A DNA stretch of 6,099 nt from an uncultured Clostridia bacterium (GCA_937893605.1 CALBGG010000125.1:1-6099); one strand, 5' to 3'; shown: positions 1-6,001, counted from the first letter of the stretch. Notes: generated from the letters alone by a model not told the origin. Made by a program: numbers and translations.

Positions 1-472
1 AATTGAGGTCTATGATGTGCACAAGCGCCAGTCTCTGCCCGAGGGCGAAAATGTCGTCATCTGCGGCGGCGGTCTTTCGGCTATCGACACCGCGTTTGAG
101 TATGCCCCTACCGGCGACCGCAGCTTTACAATCATTGAGATGCGTGACAAGATTGGAGCGGATATAAACGCACTCAACGCCTACAGCGTTAACCGCCTCA
201 TCCCCGAATATGGCATCAACACGCTCGTCAACTCCAAGGTCGTAGCGATAAACGACACAGGCGTCGAGATTGAAAAGCTCGACGGCAGCCGCGAGACTGT
301 TCCCGCAGACGTAATAGTCGCAGCTTTCGGCAGAAAGCCCAATATGGAGCTGGCAGACACCATTCGCTATAAGTATCCCACCAAGACAACGGTAGTCGGC
401 GACTGCGCAAAGCCCGGCAAGTGCGGCAACGCAATAAGAGAAGGCTACTACGCCGCAATGGAAATACTGTAA
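1..472 (+). CDS. Old-yellow-enzyme/2-enoate-reductase-like FAD/NAD(P) oxidoreductase, C-terminal part (5' truncated by window edge)
   Basis: The frame is open from base 2 through a TAA at 470-472, giving 156 visible residues; the GTG at 17 is internal, because the frame runs upstream of it to the window edge. What is seen is the pyridine-nucleotide-disulfide-oxidoreductase-like half. A Rossmann glycine motif (VVICGGGLSAID, visible residues 18-29) is followed by an acidic residue after the next strand (IIEMRD), which suits NAD(H). The classical C-terminal FAD-contact motif VVGDC (131-135) leads into a helix with AIREGYYAAMEI. Proteins of this architecture (BaiCD/BaiH, daidzein reductase, 2,4-dienoyl-CoA reductase, 2-enoate reductase) carry an N-terminal FMN TIM barrel and a 4Fe-4S cluster and reduce activated C=C bonds using NAD(P)H; that half lies outside the window. 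The next gene starts 10 bp downstream, so the two are probably co-transcribed. A plain NADH-dependent FAD oxidoreductase without the barrel cannot be excluded. The substrate is unknown. Confidence 0.85.
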   Translation, partial: IEVYDVHKRQSLPEGENVVICGGGLSAIDTAFEYAPTGDRSFTIIEMRDKIGADINALNAYSVNRLIPEYGINTLVNSKVVAINDTGVEIEKLDGSRETVPADVIVAAFGRKPNMELADTIRYKYPTKTTVVGDCAKPGKCGNAIREGYYAAMEIL

Positions 473-482
473 AGGAGCAGCT

Positions 483-1742
483 ATGGAAAACAAGAAATTC
501 TTCGGCTATAAAGCCGCAATAGGTGCATTTCTCGTTATCTTCTGCAACCTGGGCGCCGCGTCAACACTGGGCGTTTTTCTCCCGTCCATGTCGGAATATA
601 CCGGTTGGTCTGTCGGTGTTCTCGGATACAACGGCACCTTTAACACGATAGGCAATGTTCTCCTTAGCCTTATCTGCGTAAAAGCCCTTAATAAGCTCGG
701 CCCGAAAAAACTGATGTTCATCTCAATCATCGGCATTTTCCTAAACTTCCAATTCTACACTTTTGCAACTGACGGTCAAAATATCACAAGTCTTGTGTTC
801 ATCTATCTCGCAGGTCTGATGGCGTCATTCGCCATAGTTTTCGGAACGCATGCGGTCTGCACCTATGTCATTTCCCAATGGTTTGTCGGCGAAAAGCGCG
901 GCAAGGTCATAAGCGCAGTTCTCTCCGGCGCAAGCTTCGGTGCAGCGGCATGGGTATTCGTTGCAGGTCAGATGTTTCGCTTTATGGACTACAAAATGTG
1001 CTATCAGATCCTCTCCTGGGTTCTGCTTGCAGTGGGTCTTCTCGCTGTCATATTCCTCATCCGAGATCCGGAGAAGATGGGGCAGAAACCTATTGGCAAG
1101 GAGCTTGCAGCCGAGACCGACACTGCGCTTCTCCCCGGCGTGACCCGCGCCCAGGCCATCAAGTCCCCCTCATTCTGGTTCTTTGCAATAGCGCTGCTGC
1201 TCGGCGGCTGCGAGGGTTCGGCATGGTTGGTATATTCACCGACTTGGTGGACAATGAACGGCCTCACCGCAACAGAGGCCTCCAACTGGAACGCTATATA
1301 CACCGTTCTTGCCGGCTTCGTTATGCTCGGTGTCGGAACCGCCTTTGCAAAGGTCGGCCCGACAGTGTTCTCCATCGTAGTCAGCATTGCATTCTCTCTG
1401 TGCATGGTGTTCCTCGTCATCTTCGGCATGACTCCGACTACCGTTATTCTCATGCTCACAGTTATCTGCGGAGCTCTGGCATACCCTCTGAGTGCAAGTA
1501 TCCCCAGCATAGTAGGGCAGGCCGTGTTCGGCCCTAAGGAATTCGGCGCGATCTCCGCTACCCTTATGACCGGCGTATATCTCGGTCAGGCACTTTACGC
1601 GCCCGTAATGAGTGCATGCCTTGCCACCGAGGGCGGATTCACGACAGGCTGGAAGGTCCTGTGCGCAATGGGCATCGCAACTATGGTATTCCTTATACTC
1701 AGCATTAAAACATCTCCCATGAACAAAAAAGCAGCAGCTTAA
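483..1742 (+). CDS. MFS transporter, OFA/monocarboxylate-type permease
   Basis: This 419-residue integral membrane protein has about twelve hydrophobic segments, at roughly residues 12-34, 46-68, 76-95, 103-131, 141-162, 172-193, 229-250, 268-288, 293-314, 318-340, 355-378 and 390-408. A longer cytoplasmic loop (194-228) separates the two six-helix halves, as expected for the major facilitator superfamily. The stretch WFVGEKRGKVISAVLSGASFG after TM4 (W133, R139, G140) matches the pattern typical of oxalate/formate antiporter (OFA) and monocarboxylate transporter relatives. The TM2-TM3 loop (KALNKLGPKK) is a degenerate MFS motif A. The ATG at 483 is supported by AAAGGAG at 471-477, which overlaps the stop codon of the flavoenzyme gene and implies coupled translation. 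The likely role is import of the organic acid or ligand handled by the neighbouring reductases, or export of the product. The substrate cannot be assigned from sequence, and direction of transport is inference. Confidence 0.88.
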   Translation: MENKKFFGYKAAIGAFLVIFCNLGAASTLGVFLPSMSEYTGWSVGVLGYNGTFNTIGNVLLSLICVKALNKLGPKKLMFISIIGIFLNFQFYTFATDGQNITSLVFIYLAGLMASFAIVFGTHAVCTYVISQWFVGEKRGKVISAVLSGASFGAAAWVFVAGQMFRFMDYKMCYQILSWVLLAVGLLAVIFLIRDPEKMGQKPIGKELAAETDTALLPGVTRAQAIKSPSFWFFAIALLLGGCEGSAWLVYSPTWWTMNGLTATEASNWNAIYTVLAGFVMLGVGTAFAKVGPTVFSIVVSIAFSLCMVFLVIFGMTPTTVILMLTVICGALAYPLSASIPSIVGQAVFGPKEFGAISATLMTGVYLGQALYAPVMSACLATEGGFTTGWKVLCAMGIATMVFLILSIKTSPMNKKAAA

Positions 1743-1766
1743 ATCATCTCATCAGGAGGAAACAAT

Positions 1767-2522
1767 ATGTTTAATTTCAAAGGCAGGGTAGCCGTTGTTA
1801 CAGGTGCGTCCGCTGGTCTGGGTGCGCACTACGCAGAGGTTTTTGCACGCGAAGGCGCAAACGTGGCCATCTGCGCACGTCGAATAGCAAAGCTTGAAGA
1901 AGTAAAGAAAAAGGTTGAGGCCCATGGCGTTGAGTGTCTTGCGGTCGAGTGTGATGTAAATGATCTCGCTTCCGTTCAGAATTTTGTCAAAGCAACCTAC
2001 GAGAAATTCGGCAAAGCAGATATTCTCGTCACCAATGCCGGCGGTGGAAACTGCGCTCCCCTAACCGATATCACCGACGAAGCCTTCATTAAAACCGTTG
2101 ACCTCGACCTCATCGCCACCGTTCGCTGCGTAAGAGAATTCGGCCGCGAGATGATAAAGGCCGGCTACGGCAGAATAATCACCATCGGCTCCAGCCTTGC
2201 CTGCGGCGGCTCGATGGACATGGCCATCAGCGATTACGGCACGGCTAAGGGCGGTGTCGTAAACTTCACGCGCTGCGCTGCCGCCGAATGGGCCAAGACC
2301 GGCGTAACAGTCAACTGTATGTGCCCCGGCTTCCTGCAGTCCGAAGTCAACACTGCCGAGGCAATGAAGGCGATGGCTCCGATGATCGCAATGCGCTGCC
2401 CGACAGGCAAGGCGCAGGATCCCAGCGAGCTTGACAGCACGCTCCTTTACCTCTCCGCAGAAGAGTCAAAATCCGTCATTGGCGCTATCGTGCACGTTGA
2501 CGGCGGCTGGTACTGCATCTGA
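1767..2522 (+). CDS. Short-chain dehydrogenase/reductase (classical SDR)
   Basis: At 251 residues this is the usual length of a classical SDR, a cytosolic NAD(P)(H)-dependent alcohol dehydrogenase/ketoreductase. Visible motifs are TGASAGLG (12-19) for the dinucleotide phosphates, CDV (62-64) for adenine contact, NAGG (90-93), catalytic Ser142 or Ser143, YGTAK (Tyr157, Lys161), PG (187-188) and the C-terminal VDGG (244-247). Strand 2 ends in CARR (36-39) with no acidic residue, which favours NADP(H) over NAD(H). By hand alignment to FabG, the fourth tetrad position (normally Asn) is Asp114. AGGAGGA at 1754-1760 sits 6 bp before the ATG. The gap to the MFS gene is 24 bp, so it belongs to the same unit. 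Close family possibilities are hydroxysteroid dehydrogenases, gluconate 5-dehydrogenase-like enzymes and dihydrodaidzein-reductase-like enzymes. Its place beside an enone reductase suggests it acts on the carbonyl or hydroxyl of the same molecule, which is inference. Confidence 0.92.
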   Translation: MFNFKGRVAVVTGASAGLGAHYAEVFAREGANVAICARRIAKLEEVKKKVEAHGVECLAVECDVNDLASVQNFVKATYEKFGKADILVTNAGGGNCAPLTDITDEAFIKTVDLDLIATVRCVREFGREMIKAGYGRIITIGSSLACGGSMDMAISDYGTAKGGVVNFTRCAAAEWAKTGVTVNCMCPGFLQSEVNTAEAMKAMAPMIAMRCPTGKAQDPSELDSTLLYLSAEESKSVIGAIVHVDGGWYCI

Positions 2523-2552
2523 GTGTCAACCGCATTGTTTAGTAGTATTCAA

Positions 2553-2578
2553 AGCAGACAGGTCTTTTCCTGTCTGCT
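2553..2578 (+). other. Intergenic hairpin between the SDR and MDR genes, no U-tract
   Basis: The arms AGCAGACAGG (2553-2562) and CCTGTCTGCT (2569-2578) are perfectly complementary over 10 bp around a six-base TCTTTT loop. The bases that follow (GATAAAAGCAATATAAGG) contain no T-run, and the opposite strand also lacks one, so it does not look like a standard intrinsic terminator. The site lies 17 bp before the AAGGAGG of the MDR gene at 2593-2599. It may set mRNA stability or processing between SDR and MDR cistrons, act as a weak attenuator, or be a decayed terminator. I saw no convincing promoter between 2523 and 2607. Confidence 0.55.
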
Positions 2579-2607
2579 GATAAAAGCAATATAAGGAGGA
2601 ACCGATA

Positions 2608-3633
2608 ATGAAAAGTGTGATCGTTGACAAAGTAAAATCCTTTAAAAACATCGAAACCGAGATACCGCCCCTAGAAGAAGGCAAAGCCCTCATAAAAGTC
2701 AGCTACACAGGCATCTGCGGCAGCGACAACATCATGTATGCTCTCGAAGGTACCGTTGGCAGCGTAATAGGTCATGAATTCAGCGGCGTTGTTGAGAATC
2801 CCGGCACCACTGGCTTCAAAAAAGGCGACAAAGTTATAGCTCCCGAGACAAATCCTTGCGGCAAGTGCGAATACTGTCTCAGCGGCAGAGACTATCTGTG
2901 CCCCTCGCTTCTTTCTGACAGTCCCGGCATCAGCCGCCCTGGCGCATACGGAGACTACATTCAGGTTCGCGGCGATCTGCTCATCAAGGTCCCCGACGAC
3001 TACGATATGAAGCTCGGTGCAATAGTTGAGCCCATCGCTATATCTCTGCATGCCATTGATCAGATGAAGCTGCCCAAGAACAAGAAAGTCCTCATTTGGG
3101 GTAACGGCCCTGTAGGTGGTTATGCGGCTTTCATTGCAAAGAGAAAGCTCGGCTGCGAGGTCATTATGGTCGGCAGAGGAAAGGCACGCGTTGATTTCTG
3201 CAACAAGCTTCCGTTTGTCGATGTTTGTCTTAGCATAAAGGATCCAGATTTTGATGCAAAGCTTGAAGAGCTTTCGCCCGGCGGGTTTGAATATGCTCTT
3301 GACTGTGTCCTTGCAAAGGGTGGAATGGATCAGGTTCTTACTAAGCTCAAGGGCGGCGCATCCCTTTCTCTTGTAGGCGCACACTCCCCTACACTCGATT
3401 ACAACACTGGATTCCTGCTGTCCAAGGGAACCGTTATGTACGCTGCGAACTTCTTTACTATTGCCGAGTTCAAGGAAGCATATCAGTTCACTCTAGATTA
3501 TCCTGAAGAGCTTGAAATGACTATTACAAGCTCGGTAAAGCTGGACGCTGACGAGCTTCTTAAAATGTTTGATAAGCTTTTTAACAGCAAAAACAATACA
3601 GAATACAAGGTCGTCATAGATCATAGTCTCTAA
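2608..3633 (+). CDS. Zinc-dependent medium-chain alcohol/polyol dehydrogenase (MDR family)
   Basis: This 341-residue protein has the full layout of the zinc MDR family (sorbitol, threonine 3- and related alcohol dehydrogenases): a GroES-like N-terminal domain, then a Rossmann domain. Catalytic zinc ligands are recognisable as Cys37 in TGICGSD, His56-Glu57 in GHEF, and Glu141 in VEP. The structural zinc lobe is complete with Cys84, Cys87, Cys90 and Cys98. The dinucleotide motif is GNGPVGG (165-171). The strand 2 end reads VGRGK with Arg190 where NAD enzymes usually carry Asp, so NADP(H) use is possible. The start is fixed by AAGGAGG at 2593-2599, 8 bp before the ATG. The gene follows the SDR gene on the same strand after an 85-bp spacer with a hairpin, so it may be the last gene of that operon or partly uncoupled from it. 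A shared terminator follows. The substrate (a secondary alcohol, polyol or hydroxy acid) is not identifiable. Confidence 0.92.
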   Translation: MKSVIVDKVKSFKNIETEIPPLEEGKALIKVSYTGICGSDNIMYALEGTVGSVIGHEFSGVVENPGTTGFKKGDKVIAPETNPCGKCEYCLSGRDYLCPSLLSDSPGISRPGAYGDYIQVRGDLLIKVPDDYDMKLGAIVEPIAISLHAIDQMKLPKNKKVLIWGNGPVGGYAAFIAKRKLGCEVIMVGRGKARVDFCNKLPFVDVCLSIKDPDFDAKLEELSPGGFEYALDCVLAKGGMDQVLTKLKGGASLSLVGAHSPTLDYNTGFLLSKGTVMYAANFFTIAEFKEAYQFTLDYPEELEMTITSSVKLDADELLKMFDKLFNSKNNTEYKVVIDHSL

Positions 3634-3645
3634 TTAAATAAAATT

Positions 3646-3679
3646 AACTGACCTCCTTCCGTTTGGAAGGAGGTCAGTT
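3646..3679. terminator. Bidirectional intrinsic terminator between the MDR gene and gap
   Basis: The arms 3646-3660 (AACTGACCTCCTTCC) and 3665-3679 are perfectly complementary over 15 bp around a GTTT loop. Reading on the - strand, the hairpin follows the gap stop codon by 32 bp and is followed by AATTTTATTT, a good U-rich tail. Reading on the + strand, it follows the MDR stop by 12 bp and is followed by a looser T-rich stretch (TCTTACTTTT). It therefore fits both convergent genes and is the better terminator for gap. Confidence 0.85.
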
Positions 3680-3711
3680 TCAGTCTTACTTTTAAGCTTT
3701 TTCAGCTCAAA

Positions 3712-4722
3712 TTATGCCTTGCGGACCTTGTCGATATGGCGGGTGAGGTCGAGCATCTTGCAGGAAAAGCCCCACTCGTTATCGTACCATGCCATAAGCT
3801 TTACGAAGTTGTCGTTGAGCGCCAGACCGGCCTTTGCATCGAAAATGCTGGTGTGAGGATCGGTGATAAAGTCGGAGGAGACGACTTCGTCCTCGCAGTA
3901 CTCGATAACGCCCTTCATCGGGCCCTCGCTTGCTGCCTTTACGGCCGCGCAGATCTCATCGTAGGTAGCGCCCTTTTCGAGGCGGCAGGTCAAATCGACG
4001 ATTGAAACGTCGGCGCTGGGGATACGCATGGAGGTACCGGTCAGCTTACCCTTGAGCTCGGGGATGACCTTGCCGACTGCCTTTGCTGCGCCTGTGCTGG
4101 TGGGGATGATGTTGCCGTGAACGCCGCGGCCGAGACGCCAGTTTTTCTTCGAGAAGCCGTCAACGACTTCCTGAGTTGCGGTGTCGGCGTGGACGGTGGT
4201 CATGAGACCCTCGACGATGCCGAAATTGTCATTTATGACCTTGGCGAGAGGAGCCAGGCAGTTGGTTGTGCAGGATGCGTTGGAGACGACCTTGATATCG
4301 GGAGTGTACTTATCAAGGTTTACGCCGCAGACGAACATCGGTGTATCGTCCTTAGACGGGCCGGACAGGACAACGACCTGTGCGCCGGCATCGAGGTGAG
4401 CCTGTGCCTTCTCGGTGGTCAGGAATGCGCCGGTGCACTCAAGGACGTATTCAACGCCCATCTCGCCCCAGGGCAGCTCTGCCGGGTTGCGGTTGCCGAC
4501 AACGGCGACGCGCTTACCGTTAACGGTGATGGAATTATCGTCATACTCAACGGTTCCCTGGAAGCGGCCGTGCACGGAGTCGTACTTTACGGTGTACGCA
4601 AGCTGTGCGGGGGTCTTATCGGGAGCGTTTATCGCAACGATCTCGATATCGTCGGCAACGATGCCGGCTCTGAATGCCAGACGGCCGATGCGGCCAAAAC
4701 CATTGATTGCAACTTTGATCAT
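3712..4722 (-). CDS. gap: Type I glyceraldehyde-3-phosphate dehydrogenase
   Basis: This cytosolic glycolytic enzyme converts glyceraldehyde 3-phosphate, phosphate and NAD(P)+ to 1,3-bisphosphoglycerate. Its 336 residues are full length. Visible landmarks are INGFGRIGR (6-14) for the dinucleotide, the catalytic loop ASCTTNCLAP with Cys151, the base His178 in TTVHAD, the phosphate-site stretch NIIPTSTGAAKAVGKV (204-219), and the conserved C-terminal AWYDNEWGFS (311-320). Overall it resembles the E. coli GapA type. The residue after IN at the end of strand 2 is Ala33 (INAPDK) instead of the Asp that selects NAD, and the second selectivity region reads DGFS (188-191) instead of DLP or DGP. Coenzyme use may therefore be relaxed or NADP-leaning, which is inference. 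GGAGGA at 4732-4737 (complement) lies 9 bp before the ATG. It is convergent with the MDR gene, divergent from the kinase gene, and probably monocistronic. A possible Rex operator sits upstream. Confidence 0.98.
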   Translation of the reverse strand: MIKVAINGFGRIGRLAFRAGIVADDIEIVAINAPDKTPAQLAYTVKYDSVHGRFQGTVEYDDNSITVNGKRVAVVGNRNPAELPWGEMGVEYVLECTGAFLTTEKAQAHLDAGAQVVVLSGPSKDDTPMFVCGVNLDKYTPDIKVVSNASCTTNCLAPLAKVINDNFGIVEGLMTTVHADTATQEVVDGFSKKNWRLGRGVHGNIIPTSTGAAKAVGKVIPELKGKLTGTSMRIPSADVSIVDLTCRLEKGATYDEICAAVKAASEGPMKGVIEYCEDEVVSSDFITDPHTSIFDAKAGLALNDNFVKLMAWYDNEWGFSCKMLDLTRHIDKVRKA

Positions 4723-4776
4723 TTTTTATGTTCCTCCATTAAATTAATTTCAGCGTGGAAAACATTACTTGCTGCT

Positions 4777-4794
4777 TAATTAAGAGTTTAACAT
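4777..4794. promoter_or_regulatory. Putative Rex (redox-sensing repressor) operator upstream of gap
   Basis: On the + strand the 18 bases read TAATTAA-GAGT-TTAACAT. Compared with the Rex consensus TTGTTAA-N4-TTAACAA, 11 of 14 defined positions match, including the TTAA-N4-TTAA core and GTTAA on the gap strand. Rex represses target genes at high NAD+/NADH and is released by NADH; gap is a known target in several Firmicutes. The site lies 54-72 bp before the gap start codon and overlaps the likely -10/+1 region, a suitable position for repression. The assignment is by eye and depends on a rex gene elsewhere in the genome. Confidence 0.5.
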
Positions 4795-4814
4795 ATAATA
4801 TACTCAAAAATCAA
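4785..4814 (-). promoter_or_regulatory. Probable gap promoter (weak match)
   Basis: On the - strand, TTGATT (4814-4809) and TAAACT (4790-4785) are separated by 18 bp and each match four of six sigma-A consensus bases. An alternative -10, TATTAT (4800-4795), is a better hexamer but has no good -35 at 16-18 bp. Either choice puts the start of transcription in or next to the Rex-like site and leaves a 5' leader of roughly 60 bases. The exact promoter is uncertain, although a gap promoter must lie in this 205-bp divergent spacer. Confidence 0.35.
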
Positions 4815-4867
4815 TATTTCGATACAGCCAAATATCCGATAAAAAAACGCCTTTTTGAGGTCTGCTA

Positions 4868-4896
4868 TTGTATATATTGCTTGTTTTTGATAGAAT
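4868..4896 (+). promoter_or_regulatory. Sigma-A-type extended -10 promoter for the kinase-like gene
   Basis: TTGTAT (4868-4873) and TAGAAT (4891-4896) are separated by exactly 17 bp, with a TGN extension (TGA, 4888-4890) directly before the -10. The -10 matches five of six consensus bases and the -35 four of six. Transcription should start near 4903, giving a short leader of about 25 bases before the GTG start. Confidence 0.65.
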
Positions 4897-4898
4897 GT

Positions 4899-4913
4899 AA
4901 ACGAAAAACGTTT
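4899..4913. repeat. Short inverted repeat at the predicted kinase transcription start
   Basis: AAACG (4899-4903), five A residues, then CGTTT (4909-4913) form a 5-bp inverted repeat, and AAACGTTT (4906-4913) is itself a perfect 8-bp palindrome directly before the GGAGG. LacI/GalR-family operators often have an AACGTT-like centre, and the preceding TGTAAACG resembles one half of a CcpA cre site while the other half does not fit. It could be a repressor site for the kinase gene, but the repeat is short enough to be chance. Confidence 0.25.
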
Positions 4914-4927
4914 GGAGGTGACCTTTT

Positions 4928-6001
4928 GTGTCGGATTCCGCTTTGATATCCGCCGCGCTCTCAATGCTCGACACGGCAGCCGTTGTGTCACGCAGGGGAA
5001 AGATAATTTACATGAATCCCGCCGCAATCGGCCTTGCGGGCATTGATCTTACGTCCAAGCCTCTTGACATGCTCATGCCGTCGCACATAGCAAATAATCA
5101 GGCCGACAGCTTTGTAACATCTGCATTTATCGGCAGCCGCAGCTGCACCGTGAAGGTCACATCAGCGAACGGCTATCGCATCTATATTATAGGCTGCGGT
5201 GACCGCCTCCCCGCACCGAGCGACAGTGTTTTTGACACACTGCGTTCATGCATGTCAAACATAAAATTCTCCGCCTCCTGCATATCCGTAATCGCCGAGG
5301 ATGTCGCAAACGATAAGCTCAGCGAATATGTCTGCACGCTTAACCGCAATTATTACAGGATTAAGCGCGCTCTGGATAACCTCGGCACGCTCTCCGGCAT
5401 TGAGTCGGGCTCTCTACCCTTCTGTCCCGAGCCTCTGGATATGACCGAGCTTCTCGGGAAAATGATAGACACAGTAAATATCCTCACGCGCAGGCAGGGT
5501 GTCGGTATCTACTTTCACGCCGAGGAGCACCTGCGCATAATAGCGGATCGCTCGCTGATAATGCAGATGATGCTGAACCTTCTGTCAAACAGCATAGCCA
5601 GCTGCAGCCGCGGCGGCAGGATCGCCGTTTCACTGCTTAGAACAGATAAAAATCTTATCGTCTGCGTCGATGACAACGGCAGCGGCATACCTTCCGATGA
5701 GCTCGCCGCAGTGTTCGATAAATACAGGCAGCGCTACAGGCTCTTGAAGCCGACCGGAAGCGGCATCGGTCTTTCCGTTGCGAAGAGCATAGCCGAGCTG
5801 CACCGCGGAGCGCTCATAATCGAAAGCCGCGGCGAAGGACAGGGCACATCCGTGCGCGCTATGCTATCGTATGACATTCCGGCGGGGAAAAAGCTCTCCG
5901 CGCCGGAAAATGAATATGGTAATTCCGAAATGCAGCATATACTGACCGAGCTTTCCGGCTGTCTGACGCTCGACTGCTACTCGGAGTTTCTCGAGGATTA
6001 G
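4928..6001 (+). CDS. PAS-HATPase sensor-kinase-like protein lacking an obvious phosphoacceptor histidine
   Basis: This 357-residue protein has no signal peptide or membrane segment, so it should be cytosolic. Residues about 8-90 look like a PAS sensor fold (GKIIYMNPAA, 24-33). Residues about 101-160 form two amphipathic helices in the place of the dimerisation/phosphotransfer domain (LRSCMSNIKF; then NRNYYRIKRALDNLGTL). Residues about 165-315 form a GHKL ATPase domain with N box (MLNLLSNS, Asn217 and Asn221), G1 (DDNGSGIP, Asp249), F box (VFDKY) and G2 (GSGIGLSVAK). There is no His between 54 and 196, so the canonical H box is absent; the helices otherwise keep the histidine-kinase arrangement. 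A 40-residue tail with Cys345 and Cys350 follows the ATPase. The GTG start at 4928 is chosen for GGAGG at 4914-4918, 9 bp upstream. No response regulator lies in the window, and a hairpin follows the stop. It may use another acceptor, act by binding, or be a divergent family of real kinases. Confidence 0.85.
   Translation: MSDSALISAALSMLDTAAVVSRRGKIIYMNPAAIGLAGIDLTSKPLDMLMPSHIANNQADSFVTSAFIGSRSCTVKVTSANGYRIYIIGCGDRLPAPSDSVFDTLRSCMSNIKFSASCISVIAEDVANDKLSEYVCTLNRNYYRIKRALDNLGTLSGIESGSLPFCPEPLDMTELLGKMIDTVNILTRRQGVGIYFHAEEHLRIIADRSLIMQMMLNLLSNSIASCSRGGRIAVSLLRTDKNLIVCVDDNGSGIPSDELAAVFDKYRQRYRLLKPTGSGIGLSVAKSIAELHRGALIIESRGEGQGTSVRAMLSYDIPAGKKLSAPENEYGNSEMQHILTELSGCLTLDCYSEFLED

Noticed and set aside
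878..1537. A 219-codon alternative frame inside the MFS gene, and a 168-codon antisense frame at 1004-1510.
   Set aside because: Both are shadows of the transporter gene. The first is rich in Arg, Ser and Cys in the way out-of-frame translations are.
2520..2548. Possible internal promoter with TAGTAT (2543-2548) before the MDR gene.
   Set aside because: There is no acceptable -35 hexamer 16-18 bp upstream (TGAGTG at 17 bp), so the -10 match alone is not evidence.
2671..3384. A 237-codon open frame on the - strand antisense to the MDR gene.
   Set aside because: The + strand MDR has all zinc ligands and a good ribosome binding site. The antisense frame has no recognisable domain and follows from the codon bias of the real gene.
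3667..3674. A perfect Shine-Dalgarno sequence AAGGAGGT on the + strand.
   Set aside because: It is one arm of the terminator stem and no start codon or open frame follows on the + strand, so the match is coincidental.
4741..4750. AAATTAATTT, a perfect 10-bp palindrome in the gap leader.
   Set aside because: Made only of A and T in an AT-rich spacer; expected by chance and without GC pairs to form a stable stem.
4117..4779. A 220-codon + strand open frame antisense to gap.
   Set aside because: GAPDH on the - strand is unambiguous. The antisense frame has no ribosome binding site or recognisable motif and reflects codon bias.
4841..4856. A7-CGCC-T5 run that could look like a small terminator.
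   Set aside because: The stem would be A-T pairs only, and it lies upstream of both divergent promoters, where no transcript needs to end.
4755..4946. A 63-codon + strand ORF in the gap/kinase spacer.
   Set aside because: It has no ribosome binding site before its GTG, runs through the promoter elements and into the kinase start, and resembles translated AT-rich spacer.
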